A DNA stretch of 64,000 nucleotides from Microbacterium sp. VKM Ac-2870 (GCF_015350795.1 NZ_JADKSH010000001.1:558461-622460), one strand, 5' to 3'; counted from the stretch's first letter, positions 1 to 10,440 are shown. Made by a program: numbers and translations. Notes: a model not told the origin generated them from the letters alone.

Positions 1-1
1 C

Positions 2-382
2 ATCCCGTTCTGGGTGCTCGTGGGCGGTTCGGTCGTCGCCATCGGCGGCGGCGTGTACCTGCTCGTGAACAAGCTCACGATCATGGCAGACACCCTCACC
101 GACCAGACCGCCACGGGCGTCGAGGTCTACCCCGGCCAGATCTGGGCCGTCTTCGGCGCTCTTCTCATCGGCGCCGGCCTGGTGGGCCTTGCCCTCGCCC
201 TGACGCTCGGCGCGCTCAGCAGCCTGATCGGTACGAAGGCGCAGCCCGCCGTCGTCGCCGAAGAGCTCGAGGTCGTGGAGGTCGTCGAGCCCGCCGCGGC
301 GCCCGCCGCTCCCGTAGCCGAGACGGTCGCCACCCCGGCGGCCCAGACGACCGAAGACGCAACCGACCGTCCCGCGGTCTGA
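2..382 (+). CDS. Small membrane protein, 5' end outside window
   Basis: The open frame enters from base 2 without a stop, so the true start is probably upstream. The visible 126 residues hold two hydrophobic segments (about residues 3-19 and 44-71) joined by a short loop, then an acidic, Ala/Pro/Val-rich low-complexity tail ending in PAV. No catalytic motif is visible. It converges on the heme O synthase gene across a strong hairpin. I do not recognise the family; similar short proteins in this group carry an unreliable 'dinucleotide-utilizing enzyme' label, which nothing here supports. Confidence 0.75.
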   Translation: MPFWVLVGGSVVAIGGGVYLLVNKLTIMADTLTDQTATGVEVYPGQIWAVFGALLIGAGLVGLALALTLGALSSLIGTKAQPAVVAEELEVVEVVEPAAAPAAPVAETVATPAAQTTEDATDRPAV

Positions 383-394
383 CCCACACCCCGC

Positions 395-452
395 GTCATA
401 CGACGAAGGCGCCGGCTCCCCTGCACGGGGACCGGCGCCTTCGTCGTGTGAC
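395..452. terminator. Bidirectional hairpin terminator
   Basis: A long inverted repeat (arms near 395-415 and 432-452, core ACGACGAAGGCGCCGG with its complement) lies between the convergent first gene and ctaB. The stem is long and GC-rich, so it can serve both directions. Confidence 0.75.
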
Positions 453-466
453 GGGAGCGGGCCTTC

Positions 467-1393
467 TCAGAAGGGCAGCAGCGGATCGACGGCGATCGCC
501 ACGAACAGCAGCGTCAGGTAGGTGATCGATGCGTGGAAGACGCGCATGGGCCGAATCTGCTCGCCGCGCACCGCACGGTTGTAAAGGACGTGCGACTCGA
601 CGATGAACCATCCGCCGAACACGAGAGCGGATGCCGTGTACACGAGCCCCATGCCGGCGACCGGGATGAGCAGAAGCGACGACGCGACGGTGGCCCACGC
701 GTAGAGGATGACCTGCAGGCCGACCTGGAGTCCGTCGCGGGTCGCGCCGAGCATCGGCACATCCGCTTCCTGGTAGTCGCCCTTGTACTTCATGGAGAGC
801 GGCCAGTAGTGCGGCGGCGTCCACAGGAACACGAGCAGGAAGAGGATGAAGGGGGTCCCCGTGAGCGACCCGGTGACAGCCGACCACCCGATGAGAACCG
901 GGAAGCAGCCCGCGATGCCGCCCCACACGATGTTCTGTTCGGTGCGTCGCTTAAGGATGATCGTGTAGATCACGACATAGAAGAAGATCGCCACGGCGCT
1001 CAGGGCCGCCGCGAGCCAGTTGGTGGTCACCAGCAACCAGACCGTCGATGCCACGGCGAGGACCCAGGCGAACGTCAAGGCCCCACGCGGCGACACCTCC
1101 CCCGTCACGAGGGGGCGGTTCTCGGTGCGACGCATATGCGCGTCGATGTCGCGATCGAGGTACATGTTGAACGTCGCGGCCGATCCGGCACTCATCGCAC
1201 CGCCGATCACGGTGGCGAGCACGAGCCACAGATTCGGCAGGCCTCCCTGCGCCAGGATCATCACCGGCACCGTCGTCACGAGCAGAAGCTCCAGCACGCG
1301 GGGCTTCGTCAGGGCGACATAGGCCCGGACGGTACGCCCCAGAGAAGAACGAGTCGCGGGGTCGGTCACGGCGGACACGCTCGACTGCACCAT
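467..1393 (-). CDS. ctaB: Heme O synthase (protoheme IX farnesyltransferase)
   Basis: A membrane prenyltransferase of the UbiA superfamily that transfers a farnesyl group to heme B, making heme O, the precursor of the heme A needed by the aa3 oxidase encoded at 38-47 kb. The protein has 308 residues and about nine hydrophobic segments. The first conserved region is [14 protein letters not shown] and the Asp-rich site is [15 protein letters not shown]; a second conserved region contains the [10 protein letters not shown] motif. The start is the ATG at 1393, preceded by AAAGGGG; a longer frame to 1492 would add a poorly coding N-terminus. It is divergent from tkt. Family assignment is secure. 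Confidence 0.95.
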   Translation of the reverse strand: MVQSSVSAVTDPATRSSLGRTVRAYVALTKPRVLELLLVTTVPVMILAQGGLPNLWLVLATVIGGAMSAGSAATFNMYLDRDIDAHMRRTENRPLVTGEVSPRGALTFAWVLAVASTVWLLVTTNWLAAALSAVAIFFYVVIYTIILKRRTEQNIVWGGIAGCFPVLIGWSAVTGSLTGTPFILFLLVFLWTPPHYWPLSMKYKGDYQEADVPMLGATRDGLQVGLQVILYAWATVASSLLLIPVAGMGLVYTASALVFGGWFIVESHVLYNRAVRGEQIRPMRVFHASITYLTLLFVAIAVDPLLPF

Positions 1394-1625
1394 GCCCCGG
1401 ATCCCCTTTCTCGGCTGCGCCCAGTCTAGGTCACGTCGAGAACCGCCGGGATTTCGCTGTGCTGCGGCGCGATTCATAGTCCCGGACGACACACCGGGCT
1501 CCCACCCCGTCCCTCTTCGCTAAGCTGAAAACACAGGCGCCGCCGAGCGCCGGCCGAACGCGATACGACTTCGTGCGGGCCGGCGCACTATTCGGCCGCA
1601 CTCCCTCTTTTCGAAAGGGCACCAC
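1394..1625. promoter_or_regulatory. Divergent promoter region ctaB/tkt
   Basis: This is the longest gene-free stretch in the window (232 bases). It holds the ctaB -10 candidate, a TAAGCT hexamer at 1521-1526 that could serve tkt on the plus strand, and a ribosome site AAAGGG about 8 bases before the tkt GTG. No RNA gene or repeat is seen. The long tkt leader that TAAGCT would imply (about 90 bases) shows no structure I can name. Confidence 0.4.
1423..1428 (-). promoter_or_regulatory. Candidate -10 box of ctaB
   Basis: TAGACT read on the minus strand lies about 30 bases before the ctaB ATG, giving a leader of roughly 23 bases that contains the AAAGGGG ribosome site. The nine bases CCTAGACTG recur exactly at the ctaC promoter. 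No convincing -35 is visible. Confidence 0.4.
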
Positions 1626-3704
1626 GTGTCGGAACTGGCTTGGGATGAGATCGATCGGCGCGCGGTGGACACCGCCCGCGTGCTGGCCGCGGATGCTGTG
1701 GAGAAGGTCGGCAACGGCCACCCCGGCACCGCGATGAGCCTGGCTCCGGCCGCATACCTGCTGTATCAGCGCGTGCTGCGCCATGATCCGACCGATACGC
1801 ACTGGTTGGGCCGCGACCGGTTCATTCTTTCGGTGGGGCACTCCTCGCTGACCCAGTACGTCCAGCTCTACCTGGGCGGGTTCGGCCTCGAGCTGTCCGA
1901 CCTCGAAGCTCTGCGCACGTGGGGCTCGCTCACGCCCGGCCACCCCGAGTACGGCCACACGAAGGGCGTCGAGATCACCACCGGCCCCCTCGGCCAGGGC
2001 CTCGCCTCGGCCGTCGGATTCGCCTACGCGGCCCGCTACGAACGCGGCCTGTTCGACCCGCAGGCTCCGGCAGGCACGAGCCCCTTCGACCACTTCGTGT
2101 ACGTGATCGCCGGCGACGGCGACCTGCAGGAAGGTGTGACCAGCGAAGCATCGAGCCTCGCCGGCCACCAGGAGCTGGGCAACCTGATCGCCATCTACGA
2201 CTCCAACCAGATCTCGATCGAAGACGACACCAATGTCGCCTTCACCGAGGATGTGGCCGCTCGCTACGCCGCCTACGGCTGGCAGGTGCAGGTGGTCGAC
2301 TGGAAGAAGTCCGGTGAGTATGTCGAAGACGTCGCGGAGCTCTACGCGGCCATCGAGGCAGCTAAGGGCGAGCCCTCGAAGCCTTCGCTCATCATCTTGA
2401 AGACGATCATCGGCTGGCCCTCGCCCGGCAAGCAGAACAGCGGCAAGATCCACGGCTCCGCGCTCGGTGCCGACGAGCTCGCCGCGACCAAGAAGGTGCT
2501 CGGCTTCGACCCGCAGCGCTCGTTCGTCGTCGCCGATGATGTCATCGCCCACACTCGCGCCCTGAAGGACCGTGCCGCCGAGGTCCGCCGCGCCTGGGAG
2601 GCGGACTTCGACGCCTGGGCCGCCGCCAACCCCGAGCGCAAGGCCCTGCTCGACCGCCTCGAGGCGCACGAGCTGCCCGCCGACCTCTCCGCGCCGGTGT
2701 TCGAATCGGGCAAAGAAGTGTCCACCCGTGCCGCCTCGGGACAGGTGATCAACGCCCTCGCCGCTCAGCTGCCCGAGCTGTGGGGCGGGTCGGCTGATCT
2801 CGCCGAGTCGAACCTCACCACCATCAAGGACGCGAAGTCGTTCATCCCCGCCGAGTGGTCGACCCACGAGTGGTCGGGAGACCCGTACGGGCGGGTCCTG
2901 CACTTCGGCATCCGCGAACACGCCATGGGCTCGATCGTCAACGGCATCAAACTGCACGGTCCCACGCGTCCGTTCGGCGGAACGTTCCTGATCTTCAGCG
3001 ACTACATGCGTCCCCCGGTGCGCCTGGCGGCCCTGATGGACATCCCGTCGATCTTCGTCTGGACCCACGACTCCGTGGCCCTGGGTGAAGACGGACCGAC
3101 CCACCAGCCGATCGAGCAGCTCTCGACGCTGCGCCTGATCCCCAACTTCACGGTTCTGCGACCGGCAGACGCCAACGAGACATCTGCCGCGTGGCTGGAG
3201 ATCATGCGACGCCCCACGGGTAGCCCGGTGGGTATCGCCCTCACCCGCCAGAACATCCCGGTGTTCCCGCGCGGAGAGAACGGCTTCGCATCGACCGACG
3301 GCGTCGCCAAGGGCGCGTACACGTTGATCGACGCCGAGAACGGCGAGCCGGACGTCATCCTGATCGCCACCGGCTCCGAGGTTCAGCTGGCTGTCGCCGC
3401 ACGCGAGACGCTGGCCGCCGAGGGCATCGGGGCGCGCGTCGTCTCGGCGCCGTCGCTGGAGTGGTTCGCCGAGCAGGATGCCGCGTACCGCGAGAGCGTA
3501 CTCCCGGCCGCTGTGAAGGCGCGGGTGTCGGTGGAGGCCGGATCGACGCCGCTGTGGCGTGCGATCGTCGGCGACACCGGTCGCACGGTGGGCATCGACC
3601 ACTTCGGCGCTTCGGCCGACTACAAGACCCTGTTCCAGAAGTTCGGCATCACCACCGACGCGGTCGTGGAAGCGGCCCGCGCAACCGTCAAGGAGAACGC
3701 ATGA
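1626..3704 (+). CDS. tkt: Transketolase
   Basis: A thiamine-diphosphate enzyme that moves two-carbon ketol units between sugar phosphates in the non-oxidative pentose phosphate pathway. It has 692 residues, the usual length. Visible motifs are [19 protein letters not shown] near residue 30, the ThDP/Mg motif starting GDGDLQEG (about residue 164) and ending in a Asn-rich IYDSNQISI, and in the middle domain GIREHAMG and the [18 protein letters not shown] segment. The start is GTG at 1626 behind AAAGGG. It opens a six-gene operon and overlaps tal by four bases (ATGA), which implies translational coupling. Confidence 0.97.
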   Translation: MSELAWDEIDRRAVDTARVLAADAVEKVGNGHPGTAMSLAPAAYLLYQRVLRHDPTDTHWLGRDRFILSVGHSSLTQYVQLYLGGFGLELSDLEALRTWGSLTPGHPEYGHTKGVEITTGPLGQGLASAVGFAYAARYERGLFDPQAPAGTSPFDHFVYVIAGDGDLQEGVTSEASSLAGHQELGNLIAIYDSNQISIEDDTNVAFTEDVAARYAAYGWQVQVVDWKKSGEYVEDVAELYAAIEAAKGEPSKPSLIILKTIIGWPSPGKQNSGKIHGSALGADELAATKKVLGFDPQRSFVVADDVIAHTRALKDRAAEVRRAWEADFDAWAAANPERKALLDRLEAHELPADLSAPVFESGKEVSTRAASGQVINALAAQLPELWGGSADLAESNLTTIKDAKSFIPAEWSTHEWSGDPYGRVLHFGIREHAMGSIVNGIKLHGPTRPFGGTFLIFSDYMRPPVRLAALMDIPSIFVWTHDSVALGEDGPTHQPIEQLSTLRLIPNFTVLRPADANETSAAWLEIMRRPTGSPVGIALTRQNIPVFPRGENGFASTDGVAKGAYTLIDAENGEPDVILIATGSEVQLAVAARETLAAEGIGARVVSAPSLEWFAEQDAAYRESVLPAAVKARVSVEAGSTPLWRAIVGDTGRTVGIDHFGASADYKTLFQKFGITTDAVVEAARATVKENA

Positions 3705-4843
3705 GCACCCCCACTTCGGGCTCGACCCCGACCCAGCAGCTCGTCGACGCCGGCGTCAGCATCTGGCTCGACGACCTCTCCCGCGCCCGCATCGCGTCCG
3801 GCAACCTCGCCGAGCTGATCGCGTCGCGCAACGTGTCGGGCGTGACGACCAACCCGTCGATCTTCCAGGCCGCCATCGGCAACAAGAACGACGACTCGTA
3901 CGACGCCCCCCTGGCCGTCCTCGCGTCGTCGGGTGCCGATGTCGACGCGGCGATCTTCGAGCTGACCACCACCGACGTGCGTGACGCCGCCGACATCTTC
4001 CGCGGTGTCTTCGACGCTACGGGAGGGGTGGACGGCCGCGTGTCGATCGAGGTCTCCCCCGACCTCGCGCACGACACCGATGCCACGGTCGCCGAGGCCA
4101 AGAAGCTCTGGGCGAAGGTCGACCGTCCCAACGCGCTCATCAAGATCCCCGCGACGAAGGCGGGGCTCCCGGCGATCACCGCGGTCATCGCCGAGGGCAT
4201 CTCGGTCAATGTCACGCTGATCTTCTCGCTGGAGCGCTACGCGGAGGTCATCGACGCCTACCTCGCCGGACTCGAGAAGGCGAAGGCGAACGGCCACGAG
4301 CTGTCCGGCATCCACTCGGTCGCCTCGTTCTTCGTCTCGCGCGTGGACACCGAGGTCGACAAGCGTCTATCCGCGTTCGAGAGTGAGGACGCCGAGGCCC
4401 TCAAGAGCCGTGCCGGCCTCGCGAATGCACGCCTGGCGTACGAGCTGTTCGAGAAGGCGTTCGCGGAGCCGCGCGCGCAAGAGCTCATCGCCGCCGGTGC
4501 GAACGTGCAGCGCCCCCTGTGGGCGTCCACCGGCGTCAAAGACCCGGCTCTTCCCGACACCCTCTACGTGACCGAACTCGTCGCTCCGGGAACGGTGAAC
4601 ACCATGCCCGAGAAGACCCTCGAGGCGACGTTCGACCACGGCGTCGTCACCGGTGACACCGTCACCGGCGCCTACGAGGACGCGCACCTGGTCTTCTCCC
4701 AGCTGGCCGACCTGGGTGTGGACATCAACGATGTCACCCAGACCCTCGAAGACGAAGGCGTCGCGAAGTTCATCGCGTCGTGGCAGGACCTCAAGCAGAC
4801 GGTCGCGGCGGCGCTCGCCGAGGCTCCGGAGACCAGCCGGTGA
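3701..4843 (+). CDS. tal: Transaldolase
   Basis: Transfers a dihydroxyacetone unit between sedoheptulose 7-phosphate and glyceraldehyde 3-phosphate. It has 380 residues, as in the longer actinobacterial subfamily. The Schiff-base lysine is in NALIKIPAT (K148), and the early TTNPSIF motif and [15 protein letters not shown] region are conserved. The start is the ATG overlapping the tkt stop; the AAGGAGAACGC before it is a good ribosome site. Its stop overlaps the pgi GTG. In some bacteria this domain and the next gene's product form one fused polypeptide; here they remain separate. Confidence 0.97.
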   Translation: MSTPTSGSTPTQQLVDAGVSIWLDDLSRARIASGNLAELIASRNVSGVTTNPSIFQAAIGNKNDDSYDAPLAVLASSGADVDAAIFELTTTDVRDAADIFRGVFDATGGVDGRVSIEVSPDLAHDTDATVAEAKKLWAKVDRPNALIKIPATKAGLPAITAVIAEGISVNVTLIFSLERYAEVIDAYLAGLEKAKANGHELSGIHSVASFFVSRVDTEVDKRLSAFESEDAEALKSRAGLANARLAYELFEKAFAEPRAQELIAAGANVQRPLWASTGVKDPALPDTLYVTELVAPGTVNTMPEKTLEATFDHGVVTGDTVTGAYEDAHLVFSQLADLGVDINDVTQTLEDEGVAKFIASWQDLKQTVAAALAEAPETSR

Positions 4844-6459
4844 GTTTCGAGATCCACGTCTCGGGGCACGTCAAGGACGTCGTCGAGAAGACCTTGCCGG
4901 GCCTGGTCGACAGCCTCGTCGCGAGTGGCATCACCGCGGGCGACCCCGACCTCTGGGGCCCGGACGCCGCGGCGGAGGCCGCCGTTCGCCTCGGTTGGGT
5001 CGATGCGGTCAGCGTCTCACGACCGCTGGTGGCGGAGATCACGGCGCTGCGCGAGCAGTTGGTGGCGCGCGGGCTGACGAGGATCGTTCTGGCCGGCATG
5101 GGCGGCTCGTCGCTCGCGCCGGAGGTCATCACGCGGACGGCCGGCGTGCCGCTCGTGATCCTCGATTCGACGGATCCCGCGCAGGTTCTCGCCGCCATCG
5201 ACGGTGACGCCGAAAGCGGCGGACTCGAACAGACCGTGCTCGTCGTGGCCTCCAAGTCGGGGTCCACGATCGAAACCGACTCCGCTCGTCGTGCGTTCGA
5301 AGCAGCGTGGTCGGATCTCGGCATCGATCCGGCCGAGCACATCGTCGTCGTGACCGACCCCGGATCGCCGCTGGAGCAGTCGGCCCGTGACGCCGGCTAC
5401 CGCGTCTTCACTGCCGATCCCCATGTCGGCGGCCGCTACTCGGCACTGACGGCGTTCGGGCTCGTCCCGTCCGGGTTGGCCGGCGTCGATATCGCCGAGC
5501 TCCTGGACGAAGCGGAGGCCACGCTCCTGGAGGTGGCGATCGACGACCCGCGCAATCCCGCCCTCACGCTCGCTGCCGCGATCGCGGGCGGCGAGCCGCG
5601 CCGCGACAAGCTGGGTCTCGTGACGGATGGTACGCACATCGTCGGTCTTCCGGACTGGATCGAGCAGCTCGTCGCCGAGTCGACGGGAAAGAACGGCACC
5701 GGCATCCTGCCCGTCGTTCTGTTGCCGCTCTCACCCGAGGTCGACCAGACACCCGCCGACCTCCAGATCGTTCGACTCGTGGACGACGCGGTGCACTTCC
5801 GGATCATCGAGCAGCACCCGGACGAGATCCTCATCAGCGGATCGCTCGGCGCGCAGTTCGTGGTCTGGGAGTACGCCACCGCCGTCGCCGGCCGCATGCT
5901 CGGCATCAATCCGTTCGATCAGCCCGACGTCGAGTCGGCCAAGGTCGCCGCACGCGGCCTGCTCGACGCGCGCCCCGAGGCGGGTCCGCCGGCGTTCACC
6001 ACCGACGGGGTCGAGGTGCGGGTTTCCGATGCGGCCCTCGCAGCATCGGGCACCCTCGCCGGTGTTCTCGACGCGCTGTGGGCGCGACTCGGACCCGACG
6101 GGTACGTCGCGGTGCAGGCGTATGCCGACCGCACCTCGGTCCCGCAGCTGGCCGGCCTTCGCGAGCTCATCGCGGCCGACAGCGGACGCCCGACCACGTT
6201 CGGGTGGGGCCCGCGCTTCTTGCACTCGACGGGTCAGTTCCACAAGGGCGGTCCGGCGACCGGAGTGTTCCTGCAGATCATCGGCGGCGGTGAGGTCGAT
6301 CTGGAAATACCCGGGCGACCCTTCACGTTCGGTCAGTTGGTCACCGCACAAGCGGCCGGCGACGCGGAGGTTCTCGTCGCACACGGACGTCCGGTGGTCA
6401 CCCTCACCCTGACCGATCCGCAGGTCGAGGTGCTTTCGCTGTTCGAAGCCGCGCAGTAG
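4840..6459 (+). CDS. pgi: Glucose-6-phosphate isomerase
   Basis: Interconverts glucose 6-phosphate and fructose 6-phosphate, linking glycolysis to the pentose phosphate pathway around it. It has 539 residues from a GTG that overlaps the tal stop (GTGA). Two SIS-type sugar-isomerase regions are visible: [14 protein letters not shown] near residue 87 and [20 protein letters not shown] near residue 136. A C-terminal KGG motif sits in the [16 protein letters not shown] region. It resembles the isomerase half of transaldolase/isomerase fusions more than the classical E. coli Pgi. Its place between tal and zwf departs from the plain tkt-tal-zwf-opcA-pgl order of corynebacteria. Confidence 0.93.
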   Translation: MSFEIHVSGHVKDVVEKTLPGLVDSLVASGITAGDPDLWGPDAAAEAAVRLGWVDAVSVSRPLVAEITALREQLVARGLTRIVLAGMGGSSLAPEVITRTAGVPLVILDSTDPAQVLAAIDGDAESGGLEQTVLVVASKSGSTIETDSARRAFEAAWSDLGIDPAEHIVVVTDPGSPLEQSARDAGYRVFTADPHVGGRYSALTAFGLVPSGLAGVDIAELLDEAEATLLEVAIDDPRNPALTLAAAIAGGEPRRDKLGLVTDGTHIVGLPDWIEQLVAESTGKNGTGILPVVLLPLSPEVDQTPADLQIVRLVDDAVHFRIIEQHPDEILISGSLGAQFVVWEYATAVAGRMLGINPFDQPDVESAKVAARGLLDARPEAGPPAFTTDGVEVRVSDAALAASGTLAGVLDALWARLGPDGYVAVQAYADRTSVPQLAGLRELIAADSGRPTTFGWGPRFLHSTGQFHKGGPATGVFLQIIGGGEVDLEIPGRPFTFGQLVTAQAAGDAEVLVAHGRPVVTLTLTDPQVEVLSLFEAAQ

Positions 6460-6484
6460 CCGCGGCCACAAGGAGTCTTTCTCG

Positions 6485-8035
6485 ATGACTGCCGAAATCT
6501 CGCGCGACCACAACCCGCTGCGCGACCCCGGTGACCGCCGCCTCAACCGCATCGCCGGGCCCAGCGCCCTCGTGATCTTCGGTGTGACAGGCGACCTGTC
6601 CCGCAAGAAACTCATGCCGGCGGTGTACGACCTCGCCAACCGCGGGTTGTTGCCGCCCGGGTTCGCCCTGGTGGGTTTCGCGCGACGCGACTGGGAGGAT
6701 CAGGACTTCGCGAACGTCGTCCACGACGCGGTCCGCCAGTACGCGCGCACCCCGTTTCGCGAAGAGACCTGGAAGCAGCTGCTGCAGGGCATCCGCTTCG
6801 TTTCCGGCGAGTTCGGCGACGATGACGCGTTCCGGCGCTTGCGCGAGACGGTCGAGAAGCTGGACGTCGAGCGGGGCACGATGGGAAACCACGCGTTCTA
6901 CCTGTCGATCCCACCCCGTGACTTCCCGATCGTCGCCAAACAGCTGAAGGAGTCCGGACTGGTCGACGACAAGTCGAACAACCCGGATGCGTGGCGACGC
7001 GTCGTCATCGAGAAGCCGTTCGGCAGCGATCTGCAGACCGCGCGCGAGTTGAACGCCACTCTCGAGGTCGCCTTCCCCGCCGATTCGATCTTCCGCATCG
7101 ACCACTACCTCGGCAAAGAGACGGTGCAGAACATCCTGGCGCTGCGCTTCGCAAACGAGCTCTTTGAGCCCCTGTGGAACGCGAACTACGTCGACCACGT
7201 GCAGATCACGATGGCCGAGGACATCGGCGTCGGCGGCCGCGCAGGCTACTACGACGGCATCGGCGCGGCGCGCGACGTCATCCAGAACCACCTGCTGCAG
7301 CTGCTCGCGCTGACGGCGATGGAAGAGCCCATCTCGATGGACGCGACCGACCTTCGCGCCGAGAAGGAGAAGGTCCTCGCCGCCGTACGCCTGCCCGCCG
7401 ATCTGTCCCACGCCACGGCGCGCGGCCAGTATGGAGGCGGCTGGCAGGGTGGCGAGAAGGTCACCGGCTTCCTCGAAGAAGACGGTATGAACCCCTCGTC
7501 GACCACCGAGACCTACGCGGCCATCAAGCTGGAGATCGCGACACGACGCTGGGCAGGGGTGCCGTTCTACCTGCGCACCGGCAAGCGTCTCGGGCGCCGC
7601 GTCACCGAGATCGCCGTGGTGTTCAAGCGGGCACCGCAGCTTCTCTTTCAGCGCAATCAGACCCTCGAGCTGGGCCAGAACGCACTCGTCATCCGGGTAC
7701 AGCCCGACGAGGGCGTGACCATCCGGTTCGGCTCCAAGGTGCCCGGTGCCGGCAACGAGGTGCGCGACGTCACGATGGACTTCGGCTACGGCCACGCGTT
7801 CACGGAGTCGAGTCCCGAGGCCTACGAGCGCCTCATCCTGGACGTTCTCCTGGGCGACCCGCCGCTGTTCCCGCGCCACGAAGAAGTCGAGCTCTCCTGG
7901 AAGATCCTCGACCCGGTGGAGCAGTACTGGGCGGCGCAGGACAGCCCCCTCGAGCAGTACTCCCCCGGCTCATGGGGACCCCCATCCGCCGACGAACTTC
8001 TGGCCCGCGACGGCCGCGTCTGGAGGCGTCCATGA
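6485..8035 (+). CDS. zwf: Glucose-6-phosphate 1-dehydrogenase
   Basis: Oxidises glucose 6-phosphate to 6-phosphogluconolactone, the NADPH-yielding entry to the pentose phosphate pathway. It has 516 residues. The nucleotide-binding GVTGDLSRKKLMPA lies at about residues 34-47 and the active-site signature RIDHYLGKE at about residue 204, inside the expected PROSITE-type context. The ATG at 6485 follows AAGGAGTCTTTCTCG. The stop overlaps the opcA ATG. Activity is expected to depend on OpcA, the next gene product, as shown for actinobacterial and cyanobacterial homologs. Confidence 0.97.
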   Translation: MTAEISRDHNPLRDPGDRRLNRIAGPSALVIFGVTGDLSRKKLMPAVYDLANRGLLPPGFALVGFARRDWEDQDFANVVHDAVRQYARTPFREETWKQLLQGIRFVSGEFGDDDAFRRLRETVEKLDVERGTMGNHAFYLSIPPRDFPIVAKQLKESGLVDDKSNNPDAWRRVVIEKPFGSDLQTARELNATLEVAFPADSIFRIDHYLGKETVQNILALRFANELFEPLWNANYVDHVQITMAEDIGVGGRAGYYDGIGAARDVIQNHLLQLLALTAMEEPISMDATDLRAEKEKVLAAVRLPADLSHATARGQYGGGWQGGEKVTGFLEEDGMNPSSTTETYAAIKLEIATRRWAGVPFYLRTGKRLGRRVTEIAVVFKRAPQLLFQRNQTLELGQNALVIRVQPDEGVTIRFGSKVPGAGNEVRDVTMDFGYGHAFTESSPEAYERLILDVLLGDPPLFPRHEEVELSWKILDPVEQYWAAQDSPLEQYSPGSWGPPSADELLARDGRVWRRP

Positions 8036-8973
8036 TCGTCGACCTGCCCGACACCACGGTGTCCAAGATCGCCCGTTCTCTCGTCAGCGTGCGCGAGGAG
8101 GGCGGCGCGGTCGCCCTCGGCCGCGTGCTGACGCTGGTCATCGTGACCACGCACGGCCTGCATGAGGAAGCGATCGAGGCTGCAAACGACGCGTCCCGTG
8201 AACACCCCATGCGCGTCATCGTGCTCATTGCGAACCCCGAGGGCGAGGCGAAGCTCGACGCGCAGATCCGCGTGGGCGGGGATGCCGGTGCCAGCGAGGT
8301 CGTGGTGCTGCGCGCTCAGGGCGATGTCGCCAGCAACCAGGAGGGCCTCGTCACGGGTCTGCTGCTTCCCGACGCTCCCGTCGTGGCGTGGTGGCCGGAC
8401 TTCCCGCCGGCACGGCCCGCGGCATCCGACATCGGCCGTATGGCTCAGCGGCGCATCACCGACGCCTCGACGAAGCCCTACGCGAAGGACCGCCTCTCCA
8501 GCCTCGGCCCGTCGTATGCACCGGGTGACACCGATCTGGCGTGGACCCGCCTCACCCACTGGCGTGAGCAGCTCGCTGCCGTGCTCGACCAGCCGCCCTA
8601 CGAGCCTGTCACGGCCGTCGAGGTCGTGGGCGCGGGCAGCTCACCGTCGACGGGGCTGCTCGCCGCGTGGCTGCGCTTGAAGCTCGAGGTGCCCGTGCAG
8701 TGGCGCTATTCCGCGCCGGAAGAGTGGGAGCACGGCATCCAGAAGGTGCGTCTCGTGCGCCCCGGCGGCGACATCGTCCTCGAGCGTACGAACGACATCG
8801 ACGCCACCCTCACGCAGCCCGGACAGCCCTCGCACGACATCGTGCTGCCGCGACGGACCTTGCGCGAATGCCTCGCGGAGGAGCTGCGCAGGCTCGATCC
8901 TGACCTCCTGTATGGTCGAGTGATCACGGAAGGCTGGGAGCTACTGGGGCCCCCGACCGTGACCGAGGTCTAG
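8032..8973 (+). CDS. opcA: Glucose-6-phosphate dehydrogenase assembly protein OpcA
   Basis: A partner protein that supports assembly or redox control of the Zwf enzyme. It has 313 residues, starts at the ATG overlapping the zwf stop (ATGA), and shows the conserved VVAWWPDFPPARPAA stretch and an ending rich in acidic residues (DPDLLYGRVITEGWELL). No catalytic site is expected. Its position between zwf and pgl is the standard actinobacterial arrangement, which makes the call secure. Confidence 0.94.
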   Translation: MIVDLPDTTVSKIARSLVSVREEGGAVALGRVLTLVIVTTHGLHEEAIEAANDASREHPMRVIVLIANPEGEAKLDAQIRVGGDAGASEVVVLRAQGDVASNQEGLVTGLLLPDAPVVAWWPDFPPARPAASDIGRMAQRRITDASTKPYAKDRLSSLGPSYAPGDTDLAWTRLTHWREQLAAVLDQPPYEPVTAVEVVGAGSSPSTGLLAAWLRLKLEVPVQWRYSAPEEWEHGIQKVRLVRPGGDIVLERTNDIDATLTQPGQPSHDIVLPRRTLRECLAEELRRLDPDLLYGRVITEGWELLGPPTVTEV

Positions 8974-8981
8974 GAGATCCG

Positions 8982-9761
8982 ATGGCGCAGATGTGGACCG
9001 AAAAGCGCGTTGTGATCAGCCCCGACGCCCCGACGCTGGCGGCTGCCGTCGCCGATCGACTGCTGTCACGGCTCGCGCGGCGAACCTCCGCGGGAAAGAC
9101 CACGCATATCGCTCTGGCCGGCGGCCAGATCGGCACGGCCGTGCTGCGCGCGGCCGGCGCGAGCGCGCAGCGCGCGGAAGTCGACTGGTCGCGGGTCCAC
9201 CTCTGGTGGGGCGATGAGGTGTTCGCCTCCCGCAGCGATGCGGAACGGCATGAGCGCGCGGCCCGCGAGGCCCTGATCGAGCGGGTCGCCATCCCTGCCG
9301 AGAACGTCCACGCGATCCCCGGAAGCGACGACGTCGACGACCCGGATGCCGCAGCCTTGGCGTACGCGAGCGAACTCGCGGACTACGGCAACGAGGAGCA
9401 GCCCTGGCCGGAGTTCTATGTCTGCTTCCTCGGCGTCGGGTCCGACGGCCACGTCGCATCGCTCTTTCCCGACCGCGCCGAGATCCAAGTCACCGACCGT
9501 GCGGTCGTCGCGGTTCGGGAGGCGCCGAAGCCGCCGGCGGTGCGGGTGACGCTGACGCGTCCGGTGATCAACTCAGCACGCTGCGTGTGGCTCGTGGTCT
9601 CCGGTACCGACAAAGCCGCCGCTCTGGGGCTCGCCCTTGCCGGCGCCAGCTATGAGACCGTGCCGGCTGCAGGAGCGAAAGGTCGCAAGAAGACGATGCT
9701 CTTCGTCGATGAAGCTGCCGCGGCGAACGTTCCCGGCGAACTCATCGATCAGGACTTCTGA
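8982..9761 (+). CDS. pgl: 6-phosphogluconolactonase
   Basis: Hydrolyses 6-phosphogluconolactone to 6-phosphogluconate, the step after Zwf. It has 259 residues with the NagB/Pgl-type fold: ALAGGQIGTAVLRA (phosphate-binding region, about residue 44), VHLWWGDEVF with the conserved WGDE (about residue 75), and FLGVGSDGHVASLFP (about residue 150) holding the catalytic histidine. An eight-base gap from opcA with AGGAGAT gives a good ribosome site. It is the last gene of the operon and converges on rbpA 18 bases away; no clear terminator hairpin is visible. Confidence 0.95.
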   Translation: MAQMWTEKRVVISPDAPTLAAAVADRLLSRLARRTSAGKTTHIALAGGQIGTAVLRAAGASAQRAEVDWSRVHLWWGDEVFASRSDAERHERAAREALIERVAIPAENVHAIPGSDDVDDPDAAALAYASELADYGNEEQPWPEFYVCFLGVGSDGHVASLFPDRAEIQVTDRAVVAVREAPKPPAVRVTLTRPVINSARCVWLVVSGTDKAAALGLALAGASYETVPAAGAKGRKKTMLFVDEAAAANVPGELIDQDF

Positions 9762-9779
9762 CGCCGCGAGGCGCGCCGG

Positions 9780-10136
9780 TCAGGCTTGGCCGCGACGGTC
9801 GCGCAACTGCTGCAATGCGTCGTCGAGGAGGGCGTCGGCCTCTTCCTCGGTGCGACGCTCCTTGACGTACGCGAGGTGCGTCTTGTACGGCTCCGACTTG
9901 GCGAGCGCCGGCGGGTTCTCCTTGTCGCGTCCGGCAGGCAGGCCGGAGTGCGGAGAGTCGATGGTCTCGGGAATCTCGTCCTCGGTGATGCCGGCGGCGA
10001 AGTAGCGCACGGTCTCATTGCCGAGTGCGTCCCAATACGACACCGAGACGCGGTCTGCGTGGTGTCCGTGATCCTGCTCGCCCATCGGACCGGCACCCAC
10101 TCGGGTGCCACGAATCGCGTTGCCGCCGGTTGCCAT
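9780..10136 (-). CDS. rbpA: RNA polymerase-binding protein RbpA
   Basis: An actinobacterial transcription factor that binds sigma factor and RNA polymerase and stabilises the open promoter complex. It has 118 residues, the family size. The N-terminus (GGNAIRGTRVGAGPMGE) and central RVSVSYWDALGNETVRYFA core are typical, followed by a charged C-terminal helix (ERRTEEEADALLDDAL) that matches the sigma-interaction region. Its ATG overlaps the secG stop by one base (TAATG), so the two are translated together. Confidence 0.94.
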   Translation of the reverse strand: MATGGNAIRGTRVGAGPMGEQDHGHHADRVSVSYWDALGNETVRYFAAGITEDEIPETIDSPHSGLPAGRDKENPPALAKSEPYKTHLAYVKERRTEEEADALLDDALQQLRDRRGQA

Positions 10137-10384
10137 TAGAGCCCCTGGAATTTTGTGATGAGTCCGAGGGCGACGATGGCCACGAACCAGACGAGTGCGA
10201 GAACCACGGTGAAGCGGTTGAGGTTGCGTTCGGCAAGCCCCGACGAGCCGAGCGCCGAGCTCATGCCGCCGCCGAACATGTCGGACAGGCCGCCGCCGCG
10301 CCCCTTGTGCAGCAGGATCAGCAAGGTCAGCAGAAGGCTGGTGATGCCTAGCAGCACCTGCAGCACGAACTCGAGGATGTCCAC
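10136..10384 (-). CDS. secG: Preprotein translocase subunit SecG
   Basis: A small subunit of the SecYEG export channel. It has 82 residues with two membrane segments (about 3-23 and 55-77) around a Gly-rich loop (GRGGGLSDMFGGGM), exactly the SecG pattern. The start is GTG at 10384; the frame runs farther upstream but that part lacks family similarity. The gene sits after the tpiA inverted repeat and has its own TATACT box, so it can be expressed separately from the glycolytic genes. Confidence 0.93.
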   Translation of the reverse strand: MDILEFVLQVLLGITSLLLTLLILLHKGRGGGLSDMFGGGMSSALGSSGLAERNLNRFTVVLALVWFVAIVALGLITKFQGL

Positions 10385-10434
10385 AGTCGATGAAGCCTTT
10401 CGCGGCGCCCGCGTCGTCGGGCGCACAGAGGTCG

Positions 10435-10440
10435 AGTATA
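10435..10440 (-). promoter_or_regulatory. Candidate -10 box of secG-rbpA
   Basis: TATACT on the minus strand is the closest match to a consensus -10 in this stretch. It implies a leader of about 44 bases before the secG GTG, with AAAGG 11 bases before the start. The -35 is weak. Confidence 0.5.

Noticed and set aside
1431-3602. Long open frame of 723 codons antisense to tkt
   Set aside because: It lies wholly opposite transketolase, has no recognisable motif and reflects the GC-driven lack of stops on the antisense strand.
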